Shown here one piece after another: positions 35,221 through 44,642 of a DNA stretch of 64,000 nucleotides. The notes beneath the pieces were generated by a model. It did not search any database. It was not told the origin of the DNA and worked only from the letters and a program-made list of their open reading frames with translations. The position numbers and the translations under genes were made by a program. This stretch comes from Pectobacterium araliae (GTDB lineage Bacteria; Pseudomonadota; Gammaproteobacteria; Enterobacterales; Enterobacteriaceae). The stretch's first letter is position 1. Each line of letters opens with the position of its first letter. The stretch covers positions 124,001-188,000 of the forward strand of contig NZ_AP028908.1 in NCBI RefSeq assembly GCF_037076465.1, read 5' to 3'.

Positions 35221-36699
35221 ATGGCTAACTATTTCAACACATTAAACCTGCGTCAGCAGCTGGATCAATTGGGCAAGTGCCGCTTTATGGGGCGTGATGA
35301 ATTTGCCGATGAGGCGAGCTACCTGAAAGGGAAAAAAGTGGTGATCGTCGGCTGTGGTGCTCAGGGTCTGAACCAGGGTCTGAACATGCGCGATTCTGGT
35401 CTGGATATCGCTTATGCCCTGCGTGCGGAAGCGATTGCCGAAAAACGTGCATCATGGCGCAAAGCGACCGAAAACGGCTTCACCGTGGGTACTTACGAAG
35501 ATCTGATCCCGCAGGCCGATCTGATCGTTAACCTGACGCCAGACAAACAGCACTCTGCTGTGGTTCAGGCGGTACAGCCGCTGATGAAACAGGGCGCAGC
35601 GCTGGGTTACTCTCACGGCTTCAACATCGTTGAAGTGGGCGAGCAAATCCGTAAAGACATCACCGTTGTGATGGTGGCACCGAAGTGCCCAGGTACGGAA
35701 GTGCGTGAAGAATACAAACGTGGTTTCGGCGTACCGACGCTGATCGCGGTTCACCCTGAAAACGATCCGAAAGGCGAAGGCATGGCCATCGCCAAAGCCT
35801 GGGCGGCGGCTACTGGCGGCCACCGTGCTGGCGTTCTGCAATCTTCTTTCGTTGCAGAAGTGAAATCTGACCTGATGGGTGAGCAAACGATTCTGTGTGG
35901 TATGTTGCAGGCTGGTTCTCTGCTGGGCTTTGACAAACTGGTTGCTGAAGGCACCGATCCTGCGTATGCAGAAAAACTGATTCAGTTCGGCTGGGAAACC
36001 ATCACCGAAGCGCTGAAGCAAGGCGGGATTACGCTGATGATGGATCGCCTGTCCAACCCAGCGAAACTGCGTGCTTACGCGCTGTCTGAGCAACTGAAAG
36101 GCATTATGGCTCCGCTGTTCCAGAAACACATGGATGACATCATCTCCGGCGAATTCTCCAGCGGCATGATGGCTGACTGGGCGAACGATGACGTGAAACT
36201 GCTGACCTGGCGTGAAGAGACCGGTAAAACGGCGTTCGAAAATGCACCGCAGTTCGACGGTAAAATTGCTGAGCAGGAATACTTTGATAACGGCGTGCTG
36301 ATGGTCGCGATGGTGAAAGCGGGCGTTGAGCTGGCGTTTGAAACCATGGTCAGCTCCGGCATTATTGAAGAATCAGCTTACTACGAATCACTGCATGAGC
36401 TGCCGCTGATCGCCAACACCATCGCACGTAAGCGTCTGTATGAAATGAACGTGGTTATCTCTGATACCGCAGAATACGGTAACTACCTGTTTGCCAACGC
36501 CGCCGTTCCGTTGTTGAAAGGTGATTTCATGGATTCACTGCAACCGGGCGATCTGGGCAAAGCAGTCGCTGGCACCGAAGTGGACAACGCGCAACTGCGT
36601 GATGTTAACGAAGCCATCCGTAACCACCCAATCGAAACCGTAGGCCACACGCTGCGCGGCTACATGAAAGACATGAAGCGTATCGCTGTCGCAGGTTAA
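35221..36699 (+). CDS. ilvC: Ketol-acid reductoisomerase, long (class II) form
   Basis: NADPH-dependent isomeroreductase of valine, leucine and isoleucine synthesis. The 492 residues match the long enterobacterial form with a duplicated C-terminal domain. The N-terminal Rossmann motif is [20 protein letters not shown], and the catalytic acidic region includes [18 protein letters not shown] lies at good distance before the ATG. It is controlled by the divergent ilvY and ends at a strong terminator. In E. coli ppiC comes next; here 7.4 kb with four other genes lie between. Confidence 0.98.
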   Translation: MANYFNTLNLRQQLDQLGKCRFMGRDEFADEASYLKGKKVVIVGCGAQGLNQGLNMRDSGLDIAYALRAEAIAEKRASWRKATENGFTVGTYEDLIPQADLIVNLTPDKQHSAVVQAVQPLMKQGAALGYSHGFNIVEVGEQIRKDITVVMVAPKCPGTEVREEYKRGFGVPTLIAVHPENDPKGEGMAIAKAWAAATGGHRAGVLQSSFVAEVKSDLMGEQTILCGMLQAGSLLGFDKLVAEGTDPAYAEKLIQFGWETITEALKQGGITLMMDRLSNPAKLRAYALSEQLKGIMAPLFQKHMDDIISGEFSSGMMADWANDDVKLLTWREETGKTAFENAPQFDGKIAEQEYFDNGVLMVAMVKAGVELAFETMVSSGIIEESAYYESLHELPLIANTIARKRLYEMNVVISDTAEYGNYLFANAAVPLLKGDFMDSLQPGDLGKAVAGTEVDNAQLRDVNEAIRNHPIETVGHTLRGYMKDMKRIAVAG

Positions 36700-36736
36700 T
36701 ATTCGCTTCTACGTTTAGCGAAACGCGATAATTTCT

Positions 36737-36770
36737 ATGCTGCCCCCTCTTCTGGGTGCAGCATTTTTTT
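36737..36770 (+). terminator. Terminator after ilvC
   Basis: ATGCTGCCCCC and TGGGTGCAGCAT form a stem between 36737 and 36763 with a small loop, followed by a run of T bases to 36770. Confidence 0.9.
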
Positions 36771-36795
36771 ATCCGCGGTTATCCCATAGCTTGCG

Positions 36796-37449
36796 TTATT
36801 TCCGTTGCGTATCGACGGTGCTTTCGCGTGAGGCAAGTGCCAACGCAGTGGTTAATTCCGCTTTTGTCATCCGTATACAGTAAGACGGCATGTTCCTTTC
36901 AAAACGCCATCCTTCAGACAATTTTCCCGCATCGACGGCATCAAACCCGAAGGCATCATAGAGTTCGGCCACAATGGTTTTATCCTGCTCGTCGTCACCC
37001 GCAAGTGGTAGCGCCCGGCGGTTGGCGGAGCCCGCAGGTAAACCATCACTTTCAAGCTGCGTCATGGGAATGGCATTAAACGCTTTGGTGATCGTTGTTC
37101 CGGGTAAATAACGGGACAGTAGTTCGCTGGTGGTGGTGGTGCGCGTATCAAGTGCGGCTACCTTACCATCTCGTTCGGTATAGTAGTTGACGGCATCGAT
37201 GACGGATTTTCCCTGTAAAGCCTGTACAGGGAGTTTATCGATGGCGGTAAAGGGAACAGCGATAACGATAATATCGCCAAAGCGCGCGGCCTGAGTGGCG
37301 GTGCCGATATCGCAGCCGATCATGGGACGGAGACTGAATAGTGACTGGGGATCGCGCGAGTTGCTGAGCATGACTTGATGACCATTCTGAAGCGCTAATT
37401 TAGCGATTGCCCGCCCAACAAAGCCCGCACCAATAATGCCAATTTTCAT
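36796..37449 (-). CDS. NADPH-dependent F420-reductase-like protein
   Basis: A 217-residue NAD(P)-binding protein of the Pfam F420_oxidored type. The dinucleotide motif is GIIGAGFVGRAIAKLALQNG; a basic-looking SNSRDP loop after strand two fits NADP. DIIVIAVPF and TKAFNAIP are also typical. Non-methanogens use such enzymes with ordinary NADP(H), substrate unknown. AAGGAG lies well placed before the ATG. It is divergent from a LysR gene 101 bases away, which is its likely regulator. Confidence 0.8.
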   Translation of the reverse strand: MKIGIIGAGFVGRAIAKLALQNGHQVMLSNSRDPQSLFSLRPMIGCDIGTATQAARFGDIIVIAVPFTAIDKLPVQALQGKSVIDAVNYYTERDGKVAALDTRTTTTSELLSRYLPGTTITKAFNAIPMTQLESDGLPAGSANRRALPLAGDDEQDKTIVAELYDAFGFDAVDAGKLSEGWRFERNMPSYCIRMTKAELTTALALASRESTVDTQRK

Positions 37450-37550
37450 CTTTTTCTCCTTAATGCTTTTGAGAAGAGAATCTTAATTGCCTACAATTTG
37501 AAGATAAATTGTGATTTTAAGCGAAAACAAACAACAAATATGAGTGAATC

Positions 37551-38438
37551 ATGGATCGACTGACCAGCATGAACATCTTTGTCAAAGCATCGGAATTGGG
37601 GTCGTTTGCCGCTGCGGCAGAGGTGCTGGGCATCTCACCCCAGATGGTGGCGAAGCAGGTGGCATGGCTCGAAACGCGGCTTGGCGTTCGGTTACTGAAC
37701 CGTACTACGCGGAGGCAAAGCCTGACGGATATTGGTCTGCGCTATTATGAGCGTTGTAAGGTTGTGCTTGCCGAAGCGGAAGATGCTGATGCCGTCGCCC
37801 GTGAAATGCAGGTGACACCTTCGGGCATTATTCAGGTTAACGCGCCCGTTACCTGGGGATCGCATCTGCTCGCGCCGTTTATCACGCACTATCTCGCACG
37901 CTATCCCGACACGCAAATTGCGCTGACGCTGAACGATCGTATGGTTGACCCGATAGAAGAGGGGTTTGAAGTTATCATTCGCATCGGTGAATTGGCTGAT
38001 AGTTCAATGGTGGCTTGGCCACTTCAGCCTTACTCATTGATCGCTTGCGCATCGCCTGACTATCTGGCGCGTGAAGGCGTGCCAGATACGCCATCGAGTC
38101 TCGCACGTCACGCGTGCCTTATTTATGGCGTGCGCACGGCGGCGACGTCTTGTCGGTGGGTATTTCAGAAAGACGGTAAGACGGAAGAAATCAGGCCGGA
38201 AGGTCGGCTTTTTGCTAATGACTGGAATGCGCTGCTGCATGCCGCGATAGAGGGATATGGGATCACGCTTGGGCCAGAGGCCGTGTTACGTAAGGAAATT
38301 GACCGTGGGCGTCTGGTACAGGTGCTGTCTGACTATAATGGGCCTGCTCGCCCTGTTCATGTCATGGTGCCGATGGGACGGCGGGCCGCGGTTAAAATTA
38401 AAACCTTTGTCGATGCTGTCAGAATCCATTTTGGGTAA
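37551..38438 (+). CDS. LysR-type regulator divergent from the reductase gene
   Basis: A 295-residue LysR regulator of the large AaeR/DsdC-like group typical of proteobacteria. The DNA-binding region is MNIFVKASELGSFAAAAEVL with SPQMVAKQVAWLETRLG, and NRTTRRQSLTDIG follows. Divergent placement next to the reductase gene suggests that it controls that gene and itself. It is convergent with putP, with a hairpin between them. Inducer unknown. Confidence 0.88.
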   Translation: MDRLTSMNIFVKASELGSFAAAAEVLGISPQMVAKQVAWLETRLGVRLLNRTTRRQSLTDIGLRYYERCKVVLAEAEDADAVAREMQVTPSGIIQVNAPVTWGSHLLAPFITHYLARYPDTQIALTLNDRMVDPIEEGFEVIIRIGELADSSMVAWPLQPYSLIACASPDYLAREGVPDTPSSLARHACLIYGVRTAATSCRWVFQKDGKTEEIRPEGRLFANDWNALLHAAIEGYGITLGPEAVLRKEIDRGRLVQVLSDYNGPARPVHVMVPMGRRAAVKIKTFVDAVRIHFG

Positions 38439-38443
38439 AGAAA

Positions 38444-38471
38444 CCCGTGGCACAGGGAACGAGGCCACGGG
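38444..38471. terminator. Hairpin between the LysR gene and putP
   Basis: CCCGTGGC (38444-38451) and GCCACGGG (38464-38471) are perfect complements with a 12-base loop, between two convergent genes. No strong T-run on either side. Confidence 0.5.
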
Positions 38472-38479
38472 CGTGATGA

Positions 38480-39964
38480 CTAAACGGACTGGTATTCCGC
38501 TTCTGCCTGCTTGAAGCGGTCGGTAACCGCTTTTGATGGCGCTTTACCCAGCAGGCTGACGATGAAAATGGTCAGGCAGTTGAAGATAAAACCGGGGATG
38601 ATTTCATACAGACCCAGCCAGGCATACTGCTTCCAGATCAGTACCGTTGCCGCGCCCACGATCATACCGAGCAGTGCACCGTTGCGCGTCATACGCGGCC
38701 ACAGCAGAGAAATCAAAATCACCGGACCGAAGGCGGCACCGAACCCTGCCCAGGCATAGCTCACCAGACCGAGTACACGGTTTTCAGGATTAAGCGACAG
38801 CGCGATAGCAATGATTGCGACGAGTAGCACCATCGCACGTCCGACCCATACCAGCTCTTTCTGACTGGCATTTTTGCGCAGGAAGGGCTTGTATAAATCT
38901 TCGGTGATGGCGCTGGAACACACCAGTAGCTGGCAGCTCAGTGTACTCATCACGGCCGCTAGAATCGCAGACAGCAGCACGCCGGCAATCCACGGATTGA
39001 ACAGCAGCATGGACAGTTCGATAAAGACGCGCTCGCTGTTTTGCGCCACGTTGCCCGCCTGATCCGGGTTATTATTAAAGTAGGCGATACCGAAGAAACC
39101 GACCGTCACGGCACCGGCCAGACACAGAATCATCCAGGTCATACTGATGCGGCGTGCGCTGTGAATGGTGTGGTGTGAATCCGCCGCCATAAAGCGCGCC
39201 AGAATGTGCGGCTGGCCGAAATAGCCCAACCCCCATCCCATTAACGAGATGATGGCAACAAAATTGAGCCCTTTGAACATATCCAAATTGGCGGGGTTTT
39301 TCGCTTCAATTACCATCAGCGAGCTATCGACGCCCCCAAGTGACAGAATGACCATCACCGGTGTCAGAATCAGAGCGAAAATCATCAGGCTGGCCTGAAC
39401 GGTATCCGTCCAGCTTACCGCCAGAAAGCCGCCGATAAAGGTATAGGCGATGGTGGCCGCTGCGCCTGCCCATAATGCGGTGCCGTAGCTCATGCCAAAG
39501 GTGCTTTCAAACAGACGCGCTCCTGCGACCACGCCGGATGCACAATAAATGGTGAAGAAAACCAGGATCACTAACGCGGAGATGACACGCAGTAATTTAC
39601 TGTTATCTTCAAAACGGTGGGTGAAATAGTCAGGCAGCGTGAGCGCGTTGTGGTTGATTTCGGTGTGTACGCGCAGGCGTCCGGCGACCCATTTCCAGTT
39701 CAGGTAAGCGCCTAACGTCAGGCCGATAGCGATCCAGCTTTCTGATATTCCAGAAATGAAAATGGCGCCCGGTAACCCCATGAGTAGCCAGCCGCTCATA
39801 TCGGAGGCGCCAGCCGACAGCGCGGTTACCACGCTTCCCATTCGACGTCCGCCCAGAATGTAATCGCCAAAATTATTGGTGGCGCGATAGGCAAACAGGC
39901 CGATGAGAACCATCCCGAAAATATACACCAAAAAAGTCACCAGCATGGGTGTGCTAATTGTCAT
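38480..39964 (-). CDS. putP: Sodium/proline symporter
   Basis: Inner-membrane Na+/proline symporter of the solute:sodium symporter family, feeding PutA with proline. The 494 residues show about 12 to 13 hydrophobic segments and family marks such as MLVTFLVYIFGMVLIGLFAY, ALSAGASDMSGWLLMGLPGA (sodium and proline site region) and GWGLGYFGQPHILARFMA. It is divergent from putA, and the 196-base space holds GTTGCA operators, as in E. coli. Confidence 0.97.
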   Translation of the reverse strand: MTISTPMLVTFLVYIFGMVLIGLFAYRATNNFGDYILGGRRMGSVVTALSAGASDMSGWLLMGLPGAIFISGISESWIAIGLTLGAYLNWKWVAGRLRVHTEINHNALTLPDYFTHRFEDNSKLLRVISALVILVFFTIYCASGVVAGARLFESTFGMSYGTALWAGAAATIAYTFIGGFLAVSWTDTVQASLMIFALILTPVMVILSLGGVDSSLMVIEAKNPANLDMFKGLNFVAIISLMGWGLGYFGQPHILARFMAADSHHTIHSARRISMTWMILCLAGAVTVGFFGIAYFNNNPDQAGNVAQNSERVFIELSMLLFNPWIAGVLLSAILAAVMSTLSCQLLVCSSAITEDLYKPFLRKNASQKELVWVGRAMVLLVAIIAIALSLNPENRVLGLVSYAWAGFGAAFGPVILISLLWPRMTRNGALLGMIVGAATVLIWKQYAWLGLYEIIPGFIFNCLTIFIVSLLGKAPSKAVTDRFKQAEAEYQSV

Positions 39965-40059
39965 TCAACTCTCCACATTCTTTTTCGTGCCGCTGTCGCG
40001 GCGACGCTGTGTTTTATCGTCATCACTCAGGCCGGAACGAGGTCTGAAGGTGATAAGAG

Positions 40060-40104
40060 GTTGCAACCGTTCCATTTGTTAACAAGGTTGCACAAAGTTG
40101 CAAC
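40060..40104. promoter_or_regulatory. PutA operator cluster between putP and putA
   Basis: GTTGCA, the sequence bound by the PutA ribbon-helix-helix domain, occurs at 40060-40065 (inside GGTTGCAACC), at 40087-40092 and at 40097-40102 (inside GTTGCAAC). Two copies lie exactly ten bases apart, one helical turn. PutA bound here would silence both putP and putA without proline. Confidence 0.8.
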
Positions 40105-40160
40105 ATGGTTGATATTGGCGCTATCCCGATGTGCATCTTCTCATAACAGGAGTGGATTCT

Positions 40161-43100
40161 ATGGGCTCTACCACGATGGGTGTAAAACTCGATGAGGAAA
40201 CGCGCGAACGCATCAAGGCGGCAGCACAGCGTATTGATCGTACACCGCACTGGCTGATCAAACAGGCTATTTTCCATTACCTCGAACGCCTCGAAAGTGG
40301 CCTCGACACTCCTGAAATACCGCAATGGGCGAACGTCAGCCACATTGAAGCGGAAGAGATTATGCCGCAATCTCAAGAAGAAGAAACCCACCCACCCTTT
40401 CTTGATTTCGCCGAGCAGGTGCTTCCCCAGTCCGTTATCCGCGCCGCCGTGACTTCTGCTTATCGTCGCCCCGAAAGTGAACTCGTACCTATCTTGCTGG
40501 AACAGGCAAGACTTACCGATGAATTGTCGCAATTAACGCAGAAACAGGCTTATCGGCTGGCAGCAAAAATACGTACTCAAAAAGCCGGAAGCGGGCGTGC
40601 GGGTATTGTGCAAGGGCTGCTACAGGAGTTCTCACTTTCTTCACAGGAAGGCGTGGCGCTGATGTGTTTAGCCGAGGCGCTGCTGCGTATTCCTGATAAA
40701 TCTACACGCGATGTGCTAATCCGCGACAAGATCAGTCGGGGAAACTGGCAGGCGCATCTCGGCCACAGCCCGTCGCTTTTCGTGAATGCCGCAACCTGGG
40801 GACTGCTGTTTACTGGAAAGCTGGTGGCGACACACAACGAAGCGTACCTGTCTAATTCGCTGAACCGCATCATTGGCAAACGCGGTGAACCGCTCATTCG
40901 CAAAGGCGTAGATATGGCCATGCGGCTGATGGGAGAACAGTTTGTCACGGGGGAAACCATCGGTGAAGCGCTGGCGAATGCCCGTGAGCGAGAGGATAAA
41001 GGCTTCCGTTACTCTTACGATATGTTAGGCGAAGCGGCACTGACGGAACACGATGCTACTGCCTATCTGACAGCCTATCAGCAGGCGATTCATGCTATCG
41101 GCAAAGCCTCGAACGGGCGGGGTATTTATGAAGGGCCGGGTATCTCCATCAAGCTGTCGGCGCTGCACCCGCGTTATAGCCGGGCGCAGTACGATCGTGT
41201 GATGGAAGAACTCTACCCGCGTTTGTTGGCGCTGACGCTGCTGGCGCGCCAGTACGATATTGGGATCAATATTGATGCGGAAGAAGCCGATCGACTGGAG
41301 ATCTCACTCGATCTGCTAGAAAAACTCTGCATGGAATCGCAGTTGGCGGGGTGGAACGGTATCGGGTTTGTCATTCAGGCTTATCAGAAACGCTGCTCGT
41401 ATGTGATAGACGCGCTGATTGAGCTGGCACAACGTAGCCGCCGCCGGCTGATGATTCGTCTGGTGAAAGGCGCGTACTGGGATAGTGAAATCAAACGGGC
41501 GCAGGTTGACGGGCTGGAAGGCTACCCGGTCTACACGCGCAAGGTCTATACTGATGTGTCTTATCTGGCCTGTGCCCGTAAGCTACTGGCCGTGCCGAAT
41601 CTGATTTACCCGCAGTTCGCCACGCACAATGCGCAGACGCTAAGTGCGATCTACCACATGGCGGGCAACAATTACTATTCCGGTCAGTATGAATTCCAGT
41701 GCCTGCACGGCATGGGGGAACCGCTCTACGATCAAGTAGTGGGTGCGGTTGCCGATGGTAAATTGAACCGACCGTGCCGCATTTATGCCCCGGTCGGAAC
41801 CCATGAAACGCTGCTGGCCTATCTGGTGCGACGTCTGCTGGAAAACGGCGCGAATACCTCGTTTGTTAACCGCATTGCAGATAGCTCAATGGCGCTGGAA
41901 ACGCTGATTGCCGATCCGGTTCGCGGCGTAGAGGCGCTGGCAAAAGTGGAATGGATCATGGGTGCACCGCATCCCAAGATTCCTCTGCCGCGCCAGCTAT
42001 ATGGGCAGGAAAGGCAAAATTCGAGCGGGCTGGATCTCTCGAATGAGCATCGACTGGCTTCGCTTTCCAGCGCGCTGCTGAATCATGCGTCACCGCCGTG
42101 GTTCGCCGCGCCGATGATTGAGGGGGAAAGCGGGGCAAGCGAAGAAAAATCTGTCGTGAATCCGGCGGATGTACACGATGTGGTGGGCTATGTCCGTGAT
42201 GCTTCCGTGGCAGATGTTGAATTGGCGGTCGAAGCAGCGGTGCATGCCAGCGCCATCTGGTTTGCGACGCCCCCCACAGAGCGAGCCGCGATATTGAATC
42301 AGGCCGCTTCGCTGATGGAAGAGCAACTGCAAAGCCTGCTGGGGCTGTTGGTTCGGGAAGCGGGGAAATCCTTCAGTAACGCGATTGCGGAAGTGCGCGA
42401 AGCGGTGGATTTCTTGCGCTATTACGCGAGTCAGGTGCGAGACACTTTCACCAATGATACCCATCGTCCTCTGGGGGCAATCGTCTGCATTAGTCCGTGG
42501 AGTTTCCCGCTGGCAATCTTTACCGGACAAATTTCTGCTGCGCTGGCGGCAGGAAACAGCGTATTGGCGAAACCGGCAGAACAAACGCCGCTGATTGCAG
42601 CGCAGGCGGTGCGTATTTTACGGGAAGCGGGTGTCCCTCTGGGCGTGCTACAACTGCTGCCTGGACAGGGAGAAACGATTGGTGCGGCATTGGTGAACGA
42701 CGAGCGGGTACGCGGCGTGGTGTTTACGGGTTCGACGGCCGTGGCAAAAATCCTGCAACGCAGCATCGCTGGCAGACTCGATCCACAAGGGCGTTTGACA
42801 CCGCTGATTGCTGAAACGGGTGGTCTGAATGCCATGATTGTCGACTCTTCTGCACTGACGGAACAGGTAGTGAATGATGTTATTGCCTCTGCGTTTGACA
42901 GCGCCGGACAGCGTTGCTCGGCGCTGCGCCTTTTGTGTCTGCAAGACGATATCGCGGATCGCACGCTGGCTATGCTGCGCGGTGCGATGGCGGAATGTCG
43001 AATGGGGGATCCTGAACGGCTATCGACTGATATCGGCCCGCTGATTGACGCGGAAGCGAAAGAGAACGTGGAGCTGCATATCCAGACGATGCGGGAGAAA

Positions 43101-44123
43101 GGCCATACGGTATTTCAGGCAGCGTATCCGCAGGATGAGGAGACGTGGCGGCACGGGACGTTTGTGAAACCGACCCTGATCGAACTGGGCAAGATAGACG
43201 AGCTGAAAAAAGAAGTTTTTGGTCCAGTTTTACACGTCGTTCGCTATCAAAGCCAGCAGTTGGATGCCGTGATTGAGCAGATCAACGCGGCGGGTTATGG
43301 CCTGACGCTGGGCGTACATACGCGCATTGATGAAACTATTCAGCGTGTGACGAACAGGGCACAGGTGGGTAACCAGTATGTGAACCGCAATATGGTGGGT
43401 GCTGTTGTCGGCGTTCAACCGTTTGGCGGAGAAGGCTTATCGGGAACCGGGCCAAAGGCAGGCGGACCGCTTTACCTATACCGCTTATTGGCGCATCGGC
43501 CGGACAACGCGCTTGCAGCAGGATTCACCAAGCAGAATCGTGAGCAGGCTTCTGTCCGAACCTCGCTGCTGGCGGGACTACTGGCGTTGGAAGACTGGGC
43601 GATTAGCGGTGAACGTCACGATCTGGCAACGCTGTGTCAGCGCTATAAAGAGCATAGTGTTAGCGGAATAACGCGACAGTTGTCCGGTCCGACAGGGGAA
43701 AGTAATGCGTATACCTTGTTGCCACGTGAGCGGATTCTATGTCTGGCCGATAATGAGGAAGACCGTTTGATTCAGGCGGCAGCGGTGCTGGCAACGGGTG
43801 GAAAGCTGCTATGGCCGGAAGGCGAGCAGGAGAAAGCGCTCTATGCCCGTTTGCCAGAGGACGTTCAGTCGCGCATTCGGTTCACGCCTGACTGGCAACG
43901 GCATGATGAGGCGTCTTTTCATGGTGTGATTTATCATGGGGATGCCGATCGGTTACGGCAGGTAAGCGAAGCGCTTGCAGAACGTGATGGCCCGATTATC
44001 CTGCCGTTAGGCTATACGCAGGGCGACACCCACGTTCAACTGGAGCGACTGCTGACCGAACGTTCCCTGAGTATCAATACCGCCGCCGCAGGCGGTAACG
44101 CCAGCCTGATGGCGATAGGCTAA
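40161..44123 (+). CDS. putA: Trifunctional PutA: repressor, proline dehydrogenase and glutamate-semialdehyde dehydrogenase
   Basis: Oxidises proline to glutamate at the membrane when proline is present and represses put genes when it is not. The 1320 residues equal E. coli PutA. An N-terminal ribbon-helix-helix domain (about residues 1-47, TTMGVKLDEETRERIKAAAQ) binds DNA. The FAD proline dehydrogenase follows (e.g. GPGISIKLSALHPRY), then an aldehyde dehydrogenase with catalytic Cys919 in AGQRCSALR. A C-terminal tail completes it. ATG 40161 has AGGAG eight bases upstream; the in-frame start at 40131 is rejected. A strong bidirectional terminator follows. Confidence 0.98.
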   Translation: MGSTTMGVKLDEETRERIKAAAQRIDRTPHWLIKQAIFHYLERLESGLDTPEIPQWANVSHIEAEEIMPQSQEEETHPPFLDFAEQVLPQSVIRAAVTSAYRRPESELVPILLEQARLTDELSQLTQKQAYRLAAKIRTQKAGSGRAGIVQGLLQEFSLSSQEGVALMCLAEALLRIPDKSTRDVLIRDKISRGNWQAHLGHSPSLFVNAATWGLLFTGKLVATHNEAYLSNSLNRIIGKRGEPLIRKGVDMAMRLMGEQFVTGETIGEALANAREREDKGFRYSYDMLGEAALTEHDATAYLTAYQQAIHAIGKASNGRGIYEGPGISIKLSALHPRYSRAQYDRVMEELYPRLLALTLLARQYDIGINIDAEEADRLEISLDLLEKLCMESQLAGWNGIGFVIQAYQKRCSYVIDALIELAQRSRRRLMIRLVKGAYWDSEIKRAQVDGLEGYPVYTRKVYTDVSYLACARKLLAVPNLIYPQFATHNAQTLSAIYHMAGNNYYSGQYEFQCLHGMGEPLYDQVVGAVADGKLNRPCRIYAPVGTHETLLAYLVRRLLENGANTSFVNRIADSSMALETLIADPVRGVEALAKVEWIMGAPHPKIPLPRQLYGQERQNSSGLDLSNEHRLASLSSALLNHASPPWFAAPMIEGESGASEEKSVVNPADVHDVVGYVRDASVADVELAVEAAVHASAIWFATPPTERAAILNQAASLMEEQLQSLLGLLVREAGKSFSNAIAEVREAVDFLRYYASQVRDTFTNDTHRPLGAIVCISPWSFPLAIFTGQISAALAAGNSVLAKPAEQTPLIAAQAVRILREAGVPLGVLQLLPGQGETIGAALVNDERVRGVVFTGSTAVAKILQRSIAGRLDPQGRLTPLIAETGGLNAMIVDSSALTEQVVNDVIASAFDSAGQRCSALRLLCLQDDIADRTLAMLRGAMAECRMGDPERLSTDIGPLIDAEAKENVELHIQTMREKGHTVFQAAYPQDEETWRHGTFVKPTLIELGKIDELKKEVFGPVLHVVRYQSQQLDAVIEQINAAGYGLTLGVHTRIDETIQRVTNRAQVGNQYVNRNMVGAVVGVQPFGGEGLSGTGPKAGGPLYLYRLLAHRPDNALAAGFTKQNREQASVRTSLLAGLLALEDWAISGERHDLATLCQRYKEHSVSGITRQLSGPTGESNAYTLLPRERILCLADNEEDRLIQAAAVLATGGKLLWPEGEQEKALYARLPEDVQSRIRFTPDWQRHDEASFHGVIYHGDADRLRQVSEALAERDGPIILPLGYTQGDTHVQLERLLTERSLSINTAAAGGNASLMAIG

Positions 44124-44138
44124 TAAAACACTCAATAG

Positions 44139-44175
44139 AAAAAGCGCGCCAAACCAGAAGGTTGGCGCGCTTTTT
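44139..44175. terminator. Bidirectional terminator between putA and ppiC
   Basis: AAAAAGCGCGCCAA and TTGGCGCGCTTTTT form a perfect 14-base stem with A-run and T-run on the two sides, so it can stop transcription from both convergent genes. Confidence 0.93.
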
Positions 44176-44200
44176 ATGTTCAGGGCGTCGATGTGACGAC

Positions 44201-44482
44201 TTAGTTACGGTACAGCACTTTGATTACATGGTAGCCAAACTGGGTTTTTACTGGACCGAACGGTTTCAGCAATTCGCAGGAAAACACGGCCTTATCGAAC
44301 GCTGGCACCATGTCGCCTTTACGAAACTCACCGAGATCGCCACCGTTACGTTTTGACGGGCAGGTTGAGTGCTTCTGTGCCAGTTTCTGGAAATCTGCAC
44401 CTTTTTCCAGTTGCGCAAGAATGTCATTAGCTTCCTGCTCAGTATCGACCAGGATGTGTAGGGCTGCTGCGGTATTTGCCAT
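44201..44482 (-). CDS. ppiC: Parvulin-type peptidyl-prolyl isomerase C
   Basis: A 93-residue cytoplasmic parvulin that speeds cis-trans isomerisation of peptide bonds before proline. Typical segments are [41 protein letters not shown] and [10 protein letters not shown]. Start 44482 follows AAGGT and gives exactly the E. coli length; the extension to 44539 is rejected. It is divergent from rep, as in E. coli. Confidence 0.96.
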   Translation of the reverse strand: MANTAAALHILVDTEQEANDILAQLEKGADFQKLAQKHSTCPSKRNGGDLGEFRKGDMVPAFDKAVFSCELLKPFGPVKTQFGYHVIKVLYRN

Positions 44483-44642
44483 GTTATTACCTTTTTTGCA
44501 AAAGAGATTCCTGCGCGCAATGTAACATTTGCAACGCAAGATGTGGACTGCGATGTGCTTTCCTTAATAACAAATCCGTGGTCAAGATCGATACGGCTTT
44601 CTGCTACAATCGCCTTCCGTTTTATGAGTGAGCAAGATCGTT

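Noticed and set aside
35452..36129. 225-codon open frame antisense to ilvC
   Set aside because: Lies fully inside the strongly conserved ilvC and has no family features; a shadow of codon bias.
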